Positions 1 through 9,519 of a stretch of DNA of 49,651 nucleotides are shown in pieces. The notes under the pieces are model-generated. The model was not told the origin of the DNA. It saw only the letters and a program-made list of their open reading frames with translations, and did no database searches. The stretch covers positions 96,166 to 145,816 of the forward strand of contig BFEA01000290.1 of assembly GCA_003427395.1 (NCBI GenBank), written 5' to 3'. Source of the DNA: Chara braunii (lineage: Eukaryota; Streptophyta; Charophyceae; Charales; Characeae). The translations under genes were made by a program, and so were the position numbers. The stretch's first letter is position 1. Each line of letters begins with the position of its first letter.

Positions 1-525
1 ATGGTGTCCACCATAGCCAGGTAGGTACCTCGCCACTCTCCTGCTCGCCATCGCCAGGCTGAGCGCCCAGCTGCCCTTCACCTCCAGGCAGCGCTGTACA
101 AGTCCAGCGCTTGGCTCAGCAGCATGTCGCCAATCCTTGCATACCGCAAATGAGGAGGAGCTAGTTGACTTCCTAGGCCGAGCGGCCTCCCAGCAACCGG
201 TACCTCCTCCCTTTCGGAGGGAAACATCATTGCAGGCTCTGCTATCATCCGGAGGTGAAGGGCAGCTGGGCGCTCAGCTGGGCGCTGCATCTGGAAGGCC
301 CCAGTTGAGGTAGTGCCGCACGAAGGAAGCTCGAGGCAGAGTCAGGCATGGCGGCCCAGTCAGCAGGGGCATAGCTGCTTTGGGTTGTCCTTTGGACAGG
401 AGTGCACCGCCATAGCTGCTTTGTGTTGTCCTTTGCACAGAGAGGGGCAGAGCCCTCAGTTGTCCGCCATAGCCTAGGCTTGTGAGAGGAGGAAGAAGGG
501 GGGAAGCCATAGCTATGGTGGACCT
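1..525. repeat. inverted-repeat region, possible foldback element
   Basis: A perfect 28-bp inverted repeat lies at 58-85 and 251-278, 165 bp apart. A shorter outer match (GTCCACCATAG near 6-16 and its complement near 510-523) suggests a larger terminal-inverted-repeat unit. Inside, a roughly 30-bp segment starting CATAGCTGCTTTG is repeated near 369 and 411. The open frames here are short and show no recognisable domain. No gene is called. Confidence 0.5.
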
Positions 526-697
526 GCTGTTGTTGTTGTTGAGTCAGCAGTAAGAGGGAACTTCGGATATTGATTCTGGTTCATCCACTCAATGTTATTA
601 TTATTATTATTATTGGGAAGACGAATAAATTGGCGAAGTCAAGGAGGAGGAAGGTGGAGAGAGAAGGGGGATTTGTCATTAGTCTTGCTGGTGTACA

Positions 698-785
698 TCT
701 TCTTCTTCTTCTTCTTCTTCTTCTTCTTCTGCTTCTTCTTCTTCTGCTTCTTCTTCTTCTTCTTCTTCTTCTTCTTCTTCTTCTT
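698..785. repeat. (TTC)n microsatellite
   Basis: An almost pure TTC/CTT trinucleotide tract with two TGC interruptions. Long open frames across it are poly-Leu, poly-Phe or poly-Lys artefacts. Confidence 0.95.
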
Positions 786-1875
786 TCCCTCTTCTCTGGT
801 CTTTATCTCTTTGCAAGTGCTTTCATTTCTTTTGCAATTGGGTGGCATTGTCTTTCATTGTGAATTTGCACTTTGGAAATGACCAGGATCGTAACATTAT
901 GCATAAAAATAAACTGAACAACTTTTGCCTTATGGTCATATCCAAAAACNTNACTAAATTCGAAAAAAAAAAGAAATAAGTTCCATAGTTTTTCTTACCA
1001 AAAAAAAAAAAAAACAGCTTTTACCTCAGGAAAATTAGTTTTTTCTGTTTTTAAAATTAAAGACGAAGTCACAAAAAACAAAAAAAAAAACATTGTGCAA
1101 TGTAGATCTCGAAAAGATCTACAACATCATCATATTTTTTGTTTATGTTTTTGAGAATTTTTTGAACCCCAAAAGAATTCCTACTTCTAATGATACTCAC
1201 TCGGTAAATCAGGGGAAGAAAAGGGTGGAGGGAGAGTAGAGCAATGAAACGGTGAAGGGGGACAAGACAGGCAGAGGTTCGGAACAGAGAAGTTCGCAAC
1301 AGAGAAACGTACATGAGCAAAAATAACAAGAGAGCACAGGAAGGATCATGAGAATCATAGAATAAACTCCGGGTTGAATTGTGAGGTCCCCGGCCTCGAA
1401 CCTTCATTCTTGGAATATTGAAAAAAAAAAAAAGAATCGTAGAATAATATGAGACGAAAAAATCAAAGGTAAGTTTCAAACATAGTACTTGGAATGAACC
1501 TCTGCCTATCACGAGCAAAGGAATGGAGAAGCCACAGAGAATGGCTGGCTCCTGGGGAACGGCCAGCCAATGCGGCCATAGCCCTGTGAAAAACCGTTTT
1601 TCTTCGATGTGCGGATTTCTGTACCCCTTCCGCACGCATCGGTGCGACGTCAACTTTTAATAAGGGTTTGCTTACTATCTCTCGTTTTTGTCATCTTAGG
1701 ACTTTTGTCCTTGAAAAGATTTAACATAAATGTCCTTAGAATTGGTGCTGCTTTTCTTTCCGTGCTAAACGGAATGGAGTAGGCCTAGTAGCCCGATTTG
1801 CACGCCTTATTCTTTGGGATTTTTTTGGGATTTGAGTTTTGTCGTAGGAGTTAGGCGGTATTCTGTCTTTTTCGC
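786..1875. other. AT-rich intergenic stretch, no supported gene
   Basis: Holds several A/T homopolymers, two ambiguous bases near 949-951 and a short hairpin at 1101-1123 listed separately. A 194-codon minus-strand frame at 1069-1653 is compositionally biased, has no recognisable motif and is not called as a gene. Confidence 0.5.
1101..1123. repeat. hairpin repeat family F, copy 1
   Basis: A short stem-loop with arms TGTAGATCT and AGATCTACA around a 5-nt loop, followed by T-rich sequence. The same stem with the same T-rich following sequence recurs at 37091-37115 and, diverged, at 37327-37355. Confidence 0.6.
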
Positions 1876-1972
1876 TGAGTCAGACACTCCTTTTTTTTTT
1901 TTTTTTTTTTTTTTTCGGCTCTTCCCCCACCAGTGTTAGTGGTGCTGATAAGAGCAATGAGTCAGACACTTC
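1876..1972 (-). mobile_element. very short retroposon with target-site duplications
   Basis: A 13-bp direct repeat, TGAGTCAGACACT, lies at 1876-1888 and 1958-1970 (15 bp if one mismatch is allowed). Between the copies are 25 T (1891-1915) and about 42 other bases. Read on the minus strand this is a target duplication, a 42-nt body, a poly(A) tail and the second duplication, the structure made by target-primed reverse transcription. The source of the 42-nt body is not recognised; it could be a severely 5'-truncated LINE or other RNA. Confidence 0.7.
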
Positions 1973-4117
1973 AGATAACTGTTCTCCATCTCTTCATGTC
2001 ACCGTGTGTGCTGTTTCTCTTGCGCATTTGCATCATCCTATCTTTTGGGCGCCCTTCTTCTTCCTTCTTCGTGCTTTGGAAATTGTACTTGTCTCCTTCT
2101 TCCTCTGCGGCTTTTTTTCTTCTTCTTGATCTTGCCGAATCTTAATTTCTTTCCGGAATTTTCTCCAACCTCAGCGCGCTGTCTTTGGGACCCTGGTGAC
2201 CCAGGTTGGCTCTAGAGATCCGATAGCTGTGTGTGTGGAGAGTGGCCAAAGTCCCCCACACCGCGGCTGGAGCACTTCCTCTGTACTACCATCGACCCTC
2301 GATCCCTCACCAATCCCATTTCCCTTTCCTTGCATCCATCACTGCGCTCCCATTTACCGGCGCCAACAATAGTGATGTATAGGAGAAAAGCCCAAGCACC
2401 ACATCTCATCCAGTCCGTTTACAGGCGATGACACCTGCACTGTACACGTGTCGTACCCCAAAGTACACGGAAGGAGAGCCTCAGCGCAGAACCACCTCTG
2501 CATCCACCGAAAAGACATGGCAGTGATGGCACAACGAGCCAGGCAAACCTCAATGCCGTCACACCCTTTAATGCACCACGAGCGAAGCGAAGCTGAAGTC
2601 CGTCGGTCTCGCTTATTCGAATTGATTCTCCTATATTCAGGAGAAGCAACTTAGAAAGTTAAGAAACATTATGACATATTTCTAAGGGTCCTCAGGGTCA
2701 AGGCCAAAGCGGTGGTGCCCTCAGTGTCAAGGCCAAGGCGGTGCCAGTCTGCCAGATAGGTCTGTAAGTCTATACGAGGCGATGGTCACCTCCGTGTGCG
2801 TTTTTGGAGACATGAGGGCTCAGTTATACGAATTGGTCGCAGTAGACGGATACACTGAATATCCCAGTCGCAGATACGCTCCTCGCCCGTTCTGTAGGGG
2901 AAGGAGCGGGGCTCAGATCGGGGATGGTGACCGAATTGTTCCTCTTCAAGACTGCAAGAAACCTCATGCATGCGCGCTAAGTGACCCGAAATGGTGTGTG
3001 CCGAATTCCATTTTTAACTGGGTTGCTTCCCATATCCCGCGATGAGGCGGCGTTACGCAACGCTAAAGAGAGGAAAAGCAATATCAATCCGAACAATTAC
3101 TATGCTTCTCCGACTTTTCCGACACCGGTCATACCTTTCTCGACAATCTTACCCACACGAAGCATCCACCGATGCCAGTTCTTGGCGATTGCGCCCGTTC
3201 CTGTGCGCACGCGTATACACCAGCGAGGAATCCCGAGAGCCCGACAAGCCCGCTCCGTGTATCCGTCTACGCTGAGGTAGTCGGGGCTTCACGGTCGATA
3301 GGCTAGTATGGGGTGAGCTTTCACAAACAACCAAAAAATGTCCTTCGGGTCATCCGTTAAAAGGATTGGAAAGATACAGAGAAAGAAGATTAGCAAATGG
3401 GCCCTGCTGAGCAAGGATGACACGCATAAATCGAGAAATGGTCCAAATTACAGGGAAAAAAATCAAACATCGGGTCACTCGTTGCTGTAGTATCGGGATT
3501 TCATCATAAACGAATCTCCACCCCCCCCGCTGCATCAGACACGAATCACCAGTGAAGGGACAATTTCGGACAAATAGCAAACAGAACAGTCCACGGGTTT
3601 CCACTTTTGATTTATGGTTCAGAAATTCGTCATTTTCATCACACAATCTTCTCGACATGTAAAAAAAAAAAATAAAAAAATTTCACGTTCTCGAGGTTGG
3701 AGTTTGGCAATTCGAACAGTTCCCAAACTCCGTTGGTCTTTCAGTCTCTGTACTCGGGCCTGAGACCTGTACCGGGTCGTATGAGTGGCATCGCGACTGG
3801 AGTTCTCTACCGTACAGACTGGGGGAGGGGTGGGAGGCGGGCGCCACTCAAAAAGGTTTTCGCGTGGGCGGTTTCACACCGACTATCCAACATGTTAGGA
3901 AATTGGTAAATAAGGCCCACGCGGTGTGTGGGTGTGCTTGCCTGTAGTATGAGTGTGCGAATATTTATGATGCGTACGTGTAAGCACACCTGTTTATCTG
4001 TGTGTGCGTGTGATGATGTGTGTGTGTGTGTGGGCACTGGTACGGGTTTTCGCGTGGGCGGTTTCACACCTACTATCCAACTCGTAGGGGGCGCCACTCA
4101 AGAAGGTAACTTTTGTG
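1973..4117. other. intergenic stretch with minor repeats
   Basis: No supportable gene. It contains a twice-repeated 33-bp segment with AAGGCCAA(A/G)GCGGTG near 2690-2750. Dispersed copies of a unit with TTTTCGCGTGGGCGG lie near 3858 and 4047, next to GGGCGCCACTC blocks near 3840 and 4089. Short open frames are unremarkable. Confidence 0.4.
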
Positions 4118-4144
4118 CGGGCACTCGTACGGGTTTTCGACTAT

Positions 4145-4266
4145 GGGCCTCGCTGCACTACTCTTGAAATGTGCAAAAGGAGAGTGAATCTTCCGCTAGA
4201 ATATGGAAAGATACACGGCCATGATTTTTGTCTTTTGTGCATTTCAAGAGTAGTGCAGCGAGGCCC
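4145..4266 (-). mobile_element. MITE family B, copy B1 (122-bp palindrome)
   Basis: Perfect 27-bp inverted arms at 4145-4171 and 4240-4266 (GGGCCTCGCTGCACTACTC...). The internal part, read on the minus strand, carries the family core GTGTATCTTTCCAT followed by TTCTAGCGGA, shared with copies at 12284, 13008 and 44326. It has no coding capacity. Copies of a unit with GGGCACTCGTACG and TTTTCGACTA lie on both sides (near 4118 and 4334), so the element may have inserted into a local tandem repeat. Confidence 0.8.
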
Positions 4267-4382
4267 TATGTGTGTGCGTGTGACGATAAGTGTGCGTGTG
4301 ACGATATGTGTGCGTGAAGATGTGTGTGTGTGTGGGCACTCGTACGCGTTTTCGACTAAGGACTGTGGAGGGGCAAGGGAGG

Positions 4383-4386
<4 letters not shown>

Positions 4387-4438
<52 letters not shown>
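4387..4438. repeat. (GA)n microsatellite
   Basis: A pure GA dinucleotide run; overlapping open frames are artefacts. Confidence 0.95.
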
Positions 4439-4441
<3 letters not shown>

Positions 4442-5067
4442 AGGGAAGGGAGGGGGATAGGAACCCAATCCCGCCTCCCAAATTGGAAATTTTGCAAGGG
4501 AGAGCGAAAAGCTAAACGTGATATTCTCCTCTCATTTGCCCTAGAAAGTAAGCCGACAAAATTCATCTCCATACAGGCGCATATGTGACTTTTCGAACCG
4601 GACGACAAATGAAGACAAAAAAAAAGAGAAATCCGAACACCTAGGAAGCCTGCGCAAGACATGGTTTCCGTATCTTCAGGGTCGAAGATCCAACAACGTC
4701 CCAGTGATGCCGATATCCGCCCACGCAATAAGGCCAAAGTCAATCTTGACTTGTGCCGTGAAGACACTCAAAAACGAGGAAGAGAATAGGATGGGAAAAA
4801 GAACCGATGAGCAACCGCTCAAATCGGAGTGATACAGTGAAGATTAGCATGTTGCTCGGTTAGAAAACCGAGCAGACACCGCGTATGAAAAAGAGCCAAA
4901 GTCAATCCTGACTTGTGCCGCCAAGACACAATGACCATAGCATCTAATCGACTTTACTCCAGGATGACACCACGTATGAAAGATGTAGAACAGTAGGGAG
5001 AACCGAAAGGAGGAAGATTGAGGGAGAAAGAGACGAAGAGAAAGAATCCAGACAAGTACACGAAAGA
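4439..5067. other. intergenic, no gene seen
   Basis: Unique-looking sequence with a short phrase, AAAGTCAATC(C/T)TGACTTGTGCCG, occurring twice (near 4736 and 4897). No coding domain recognised. Confidence 0.4.
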
Positions 5068-5229
5068 TTAAGGTAACCGTGATAAAATTCCCGAACGCGA
5101 CTGACTAGAAAAATAACTTCGCACGTGCTGAATGAAATCAAAGTTTTCAAACCGCGACCAAATTAGCATTGCCCCTGCGCAAGGATATCGGGGCGCAGCC
5201 CAACGAGAACCAAAAAAAAAAAAAAAAAA

Positions 5230-6744
5230 AAAGAGTACGGTACAAAATCTTGAACGCGACACGGAATTCTGAACTGCGAGAGGGATTGCAACATAATGGA
5301 AGAGTCTCGCTCTTCTAAACCATCTGTATAGTTTGTGGTTCCAGACAGGAGTCAAGACGGACGAAGACAGCTGACGATCCGTTCTACCCACATGTTCAGC
5401 CCATCGGTCGCAGATAGTTCTGGAGGTACAACCTACGCAAGTGTGCTTAGTGAGGGGTGAAAGCAAGCAATAAACAACAGGGTCACGTGCTGTCAGAAAA
5501 TCATAACCATTTTCTATGAGATACTGTAATTGATCTTGAAACTTTAAACCCCACAGGATCTGTCCTAAGAAAATCAGCCCAATAACGACCATCCTAACTA
5601 GGTAGTTAAGATATATGTCGAGGACGCCATCTTTGGTCTTACGAAGAGAAAAGCAAGACAACAGAAGTTCCCATAGCGAGTCAGCGCCTGGGTCGCACCC
5701 CTATTCTTCCGCCAAGTGCTCCTCATCATCGATATCAACAGGCTGCGTGGCCTGCCCATCGTCCTGTATGTCTTCCTTAGCTTCTTCCGCCTCGGATTCA
5801 AGAGCAGATCTCCCAACCTTGAAAGCTTCAGGACGAAAATCGAAGGCGAGCGCTGCCCTGTGCTCGGCGATGTAGTTGATTGCCTGCTCGCAGGTGGTGA
5901 AAGAGATGCCCTCTCTGCTGCATAAGATCTGGAGTCCGTTCTTCTTCAGGCGTTTGAGGTGCTTCTTCGTTTCCTTGATGAAGTCAGCCCATTCAGTGGC
6001 CGCTACCTTGGTAGCCAATCTCCCAGAAGTTCTCTTCGGTGGAGATGGCCGCAGGGTAATATCATCAGGGTAATATCATCGAGCACGATGCTTGCCTAGG
6101 TTCTCCGGTTCGTCATCATCTGACACTTCATTGATTCGCTTGGAGAGGTTGGACCTTGGTGTTCGTCCCGACCTGACAAGCTTCCCGATGGCACGTTCGA
6201 AGTGGTCCTTCAGCATTTGGACCTCCATGTCGGCCGCTCTCTTGCCTTCTTTGATTGAGTTGTACGCCCTGAGCAGTTTTTGGAAGTCCTAAGAAGTGGG
6301 AGTGCCCACCCCCATCACGCGAGGTCTGCCTCGAGCTGGCGCTTCAGGAGGACTGGTGATGCAGACCCCTGCTCCTGTTCTCTTCGTACTGGCGGCAGAC
6401 TGTTTGATCGTATGTGACAGCTCTTTCATATTCTTTTTGATCCATTCGTTCTCTATACGTACCTGCTCGATTTGCTTACGCAGGCACTCCTCAGCTTCCT
6501 CATCAATTCTGGGTCTTGCATGCTCTGCAGATGTCTTGCGTTCGCCCGCCATCCTGTTCAAATCAACTTTACCAAGAAATAATTTGCAAGCTTCATTGAT
6601 CTTTGTACCTACAATGGTGCCGATTCGCTCTTCGAAGTCCTGACGCTCCTTCAACTTCCTCGGTGCCTTATCTTCCGCATCTTTGATCTTCTTCTTTTCT
6701 GCCTCTTCCTTGAGCAGACGTTCCCTTTCGCGAATAAATGGCAA
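5230..6744 (-). pseudogene. decayed coiled-coil plus GIY-YIG nuclease-like frame
   Basis: One minus-strand frame runs from about 6744 to 5230 and is broken only by stops at 6289-6291, about 6078 and 5701-5703. The N-terminal part (6744-6300) is highly charged and helix-prone (RERERLLKEEAEKKK), as in a coiled coil. The middle part carries WADFIKETKKHLKRLKK and an acidic stretch. The C-terminal part (about 5485-5395) reads VYCLLSPLTKHTCVG, then CTSRTICDRWAEH. This fits the GIY-YIG endonuclease pattern: a GIY-like triplet, about ten residues, YIG-like CVG, then T, R and H positions. A 14-bp tandem duplication (AGGGTAATATCATC near 6053-6081) adds damage. No ATG opens the 6744 end, so it is probably an internal fragment. 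GIY-YIG domains occur in Penelope-like retroelements and other mobile elements; no reverse transcriptase is visible here, so the element class is unknown. Confidence 0.55.
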
Positions 6745-7406
6745 TAAGTATTATGAGATCCTCGCAAGTCAAGCAAGCCAAAAACAATTCGCAGGGGTAA
6801 CTAGGGCGCAGTCAAGATTTCAGTTTCAAATCCACTTCAGGCATCGCTCGAATAGAGCACATCCACACCCGACCCTAAAGGTAGGTTGTATACATGCAAG
6901 ATTTTCTTCGCGTTGGCACAACATTCGCGAAAGCGTGACTGAAGCGCATTTTCAAACTAAACCGTGACTGCGCCTTGGTTTTCCCTAATTCGAAAAACAA
7001 TGTGGCAGAGCAACAGCCGCGTACGACACACATGCACCCGCGAGATTGGAGAGAACGCGTCCCTAAAATAGTACTAAAAAATCTTGAACGCGCAGACTCC
7101 AACACCAGGGAGTGTGATGCGATCCTAGAAACCCGAAATAGCAAAAAATCAGTCGCAAAAATGGGGTATGGCAACAGAGGGGTACGACAGCACATCCACT
7201 GGCGGGATTGGACTCGTTGGAGAACAAAAAATCAGTGCCTTAAATAGTGTAACTCGAAACTGTCGACAGCTCGCAACTGTGCACTGTGTGAAGGTACAGT
7301 GTTTGTTGCATCCTTAGATCTTTGCCGATGGTCTTTGGAGAGAGAGAGAGAGAGAGACAGACAGAGAGAGAGAGAGAGAGAGACAGAGACAGAGAGAGAG
7401 AGAGAG

Positions 7407-7444
<38 letters not shown>

Positions 7445-7784
7445 CCGCGGTATGTAGTGATTATCGTCATGCGTTATAAAACGGCACACATACACACTTC
7501 GCGATATAAATAAATATTACCTAGAGTAAGCGAACTCATTACAATATAAAATTATTTAAAATATAATTCGGTTTCTATTCTCTAATCCAATATTTTAGAC
7601 TCCACGCGTATACACAGAAGTATATCATTATCGTCAATACATTACCCCTCCCAAAATTACAGGTCGCAGATTTTCCCCGATCACTTCCCATTGTCCATCT
7701 GCCTTTCGAAAGATCACTGCAGACGGAAATTACATCCCTGTCCTTGCTTTGTTTACAAGTGCCCTTCCATAACCTTGTCCGGTT
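6745..7784. other. intergenic, GA microsatellite inside
   Basis: No gene supported. An interrupted (GA)n tract runs 7338-7440 with GACA variants. The following 300 bases are AT-rich without a recognisable feature. Confidence 0.5.
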
Positions 7785-7911
7785 TTAAGGCATACTCACA
7801 CTAGAACTTGCTTACTTATTTATGCCCGTGATTGCGGTCAGATGCATTCAGGACGGACCATAATTGCAATCAGATGCATTCTGAAAATTCCTACTATGAG
7901 TATGCCCTTAG
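7785..7911. mobile_element. MITE family D, copy D1
   Basis: An imperfect palindrome of about 127 bp. The left arm (TAAGGCATACTCACACTAG) and the complement of the right arm (CTAAGGGCATACTCATAGTAG) match with few changes. A second copy lies at 13284-13415 with the same terminal sequence. Non-coding. Family A copy A1 begins only a few bases further on. Confidence 0.7.
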
Positions 7912-7914
7912 TTT

Positions 7915-8028
7915 ACACCTCCCTTCTTCCCCTGAATACAACGTACGGTCATTACAGCTGCATTTGGGGTGTCTTCAGGCTAAATACAGCTATAATGATC
8001 GTACGTTGTATTCGGAGGAAGAAGGTAG
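7915..8028. mobile_element. MITE family A, copy A1
   Basis: About 114 bp with inverted arms containing TTCTTCC, then GAATACAACGTACG, then GTCATTA on the left and their complement on the right. It resembles copies at 9409, 12558, 48183 and 48298. Within the family the GTACGTTGTATTC version (here and 12558) and the CGGGCGTT version (9409, 48298) look like subfamilies. Confidence 0.75.
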
Positions 8029-8214
8029 ACAGACGGGAGTCCGTATAAAAACAGAATACAGATGAAAAGAGATCCACGGGCTGAAACTCAAAACGATAGG
8101 AGGGGGTGTATCTGCACAAAAAGGAGGGGGGAAATGGAAAGAAACAAAACTAATCTACAAAAGATCAGGAATGCATTAAAAAGTCCAAATATTTACAGAA
8201 TACGTAAACGATGC

Positions 8215-8303
8215 GACATTCCAAGATCATACTCGATAACGCAAACATTCCAAGAGCATACTCGGTGCCGCAAACATTCCAAGAGCATACTCGACACCGT
8301 TAA
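8215..8303. repeat. 29-bp tandem repeat, three units
   Basis: Three near-identical units containing ATTCCAAGA, CATACTCG and GCAAAC begin at about 8218, 8247 and 8276. No function is evident. Confidence 0.7.
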
Positions 8304-8569
8304 ATTTGGATTATTAGCGATGATAAAAATATGGAAGACAAAGATTAAGGGCTTCGCAAGTTATGAACGTCTATACAGATCGGGTTGATTTTGACCCCCG
8401 CTGCGCCACTTACCTAAATGTCTGAACCGATCACGATCGGGTTTTATCTTCAACAAGAAAGTGAAAGATGCACTCGCCAATTTTCCCTTTGCCCCATTTG
8501 GTGTGACGGAGCAACGCACATCTTGACAGCAACGACAGACATCAAATCGACCAAAAATTATATTACCCG

Positions 8570-9077
8570 CAATAATTTAGGGAAAAGTAATAAAAGCTCC
8601 CCGCGACGAAATCTTGTATACGTTCCCCCCCAAACGAGAAAAAGAATGCCCCAGATACCTTTCTCGGCCTTTTGGCTAAGATCTGATCCGTGTAGTTTCT
8701 GTTCTGATCAGTTTAATATCTGATCCGTGGTCCATCGGGCCACATGATATTAAATTAATTTTTCTGGGCCACGGAGGCGTCAGACGGGTATGCTTGCTTA
8801 CTCGATCCCTCCAGCGTCGCCTGTGTATTGCACTGCTACAGAGAGAGAGCAGCCCTCAAAAAAAAAAAAAAAAAAAGCCGCAGGTCCCAAAATCACTTTT
8901 GGTGTGATTTTTGCGCCTTGGCTGGGCCGGTAAAAATGGCGGGAAAGTGTTTTGCAGGGTGCAAAAATGACGCCGAAAGTGATTTTGGAGTGTGCTGCAT
9001 CTTTTTCCCCGTTCGGAGAGAAAAGGATACAAAAGTTTCGTCGCGGGGAAATTTTATGACTTTTCCCAAAATTGTTG
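8570..9077. mobile_element. foldback element split by a U2 retroposon
   Basis: The outer arms are about 8570-8647 and 8996-9077. Left TTTAGGGAAAAG and CTCCCCGCGACGAAA match the complement of the right arm. The inner arms (about 8888-8917 and 8960-8990) share CCAAAATCACTTT and ATTTTTGC. With the U2 insertion at 8655-8876 removed, the sequence becomes one continuous long palindrome of roughly 285 bp. Non-coding; class unknown, possibly a MITE. Confidence 0.75.
8655..8876 (+). pseudogene. U2 snRNA retropseudogene with poly(A) tail
   Basis: The sequence opens with the conserved U2 5' end ATACCTTTCTCGGCCTTTTG. It continues through AATATCTGAT, GATATTAAAT and a Sm-like site (AATTTTTCTGG), and ends at about 8857 before 19 A (8858-8876). 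Flanking heptamers GCCCCAG (8648-8654) and GCCGCAG (8877-8883) look like a target-site duplication with one mismatch. A 5'-complete, tailed copy with a duplication is the signature of LINE-mediated retroposition. U2 normally pairs with the intron branch site through GTAGTA; here that hexamer reads GTAGTT and lies after a 4-nt net insertion. No plant-type upstream sequence element was seen. It is therefore called a pseudogene rather than a working snRNA gene. Confidence 0.85.
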
Positions 9078-9408
9078 CTTACACATGAAGTAATCACAAG
9101 TCACAATTTACCGCGGCAAGTTCCCGCCACCGCCTTATGGCTCTTCCTCTTTCGAGGAGAGGGATATTTGAAAGCGGCCACGATGAGGTACGGCATTCGT
9201 CAACACATCGCTCCGCAGATTTGCACACAACAGGCAAATTGCAGCAGACAAAATCCTCTCAAGACATAATCAGCAAGCCCAGTCCAACTTTGGACACTGA
9301 ACACCACTTGCACCGGACTATCATCCTGACTCTGCCAAGTATCGAGTAAGCGGCACCACTCGTATACGGAATCTCGATGAAATACCGACATTCAAATATA
9401 ATTATAGA
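9078..9408. other. intergenic, no feature seen
   Basis: Sequence without recognisable coding potential between the foldback element and MITE A2. Confidence 0.4.
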
Positions 9409-9519
9409 CTACCGTTTTCACCCCAATCGAACGCCCGGTTATTATACCTGTATCTGGACTGAAACGTGCACCGAATACCGCTATAATGGCCGGGCGTTCT
9501 ATTCGGGTGAAGACGGTAG
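9409..9519. mobile_element. MITE family A, copy A2 (111 bp)
   Basis: The left arm begins CTACCGTTTTCACCCC and continues GAACGCCCGGTTATTAT. The right arm is the near-complement, ending GAAGACGGTAG. It is closest to copy A5 at 48298-48411. No open frame. Confidence 0.8.

Noticed and set aside
570-882. Open frames with poly-Leu or poly-Phe across the TTC repeat
   Set aside because: They are created by the microsatellite and have no other protein character.
1069-1653. 194-codon minus-strand frame
   Set aside because: AT-rich, no motif and biased composition; it overlaps the hairpin repeat and A-runs.
4115-4767. Long frames on both strands across the GA repeat and MITE B1
   Set aside because: Explained by dinucleotide repeat translation and a palindrome.
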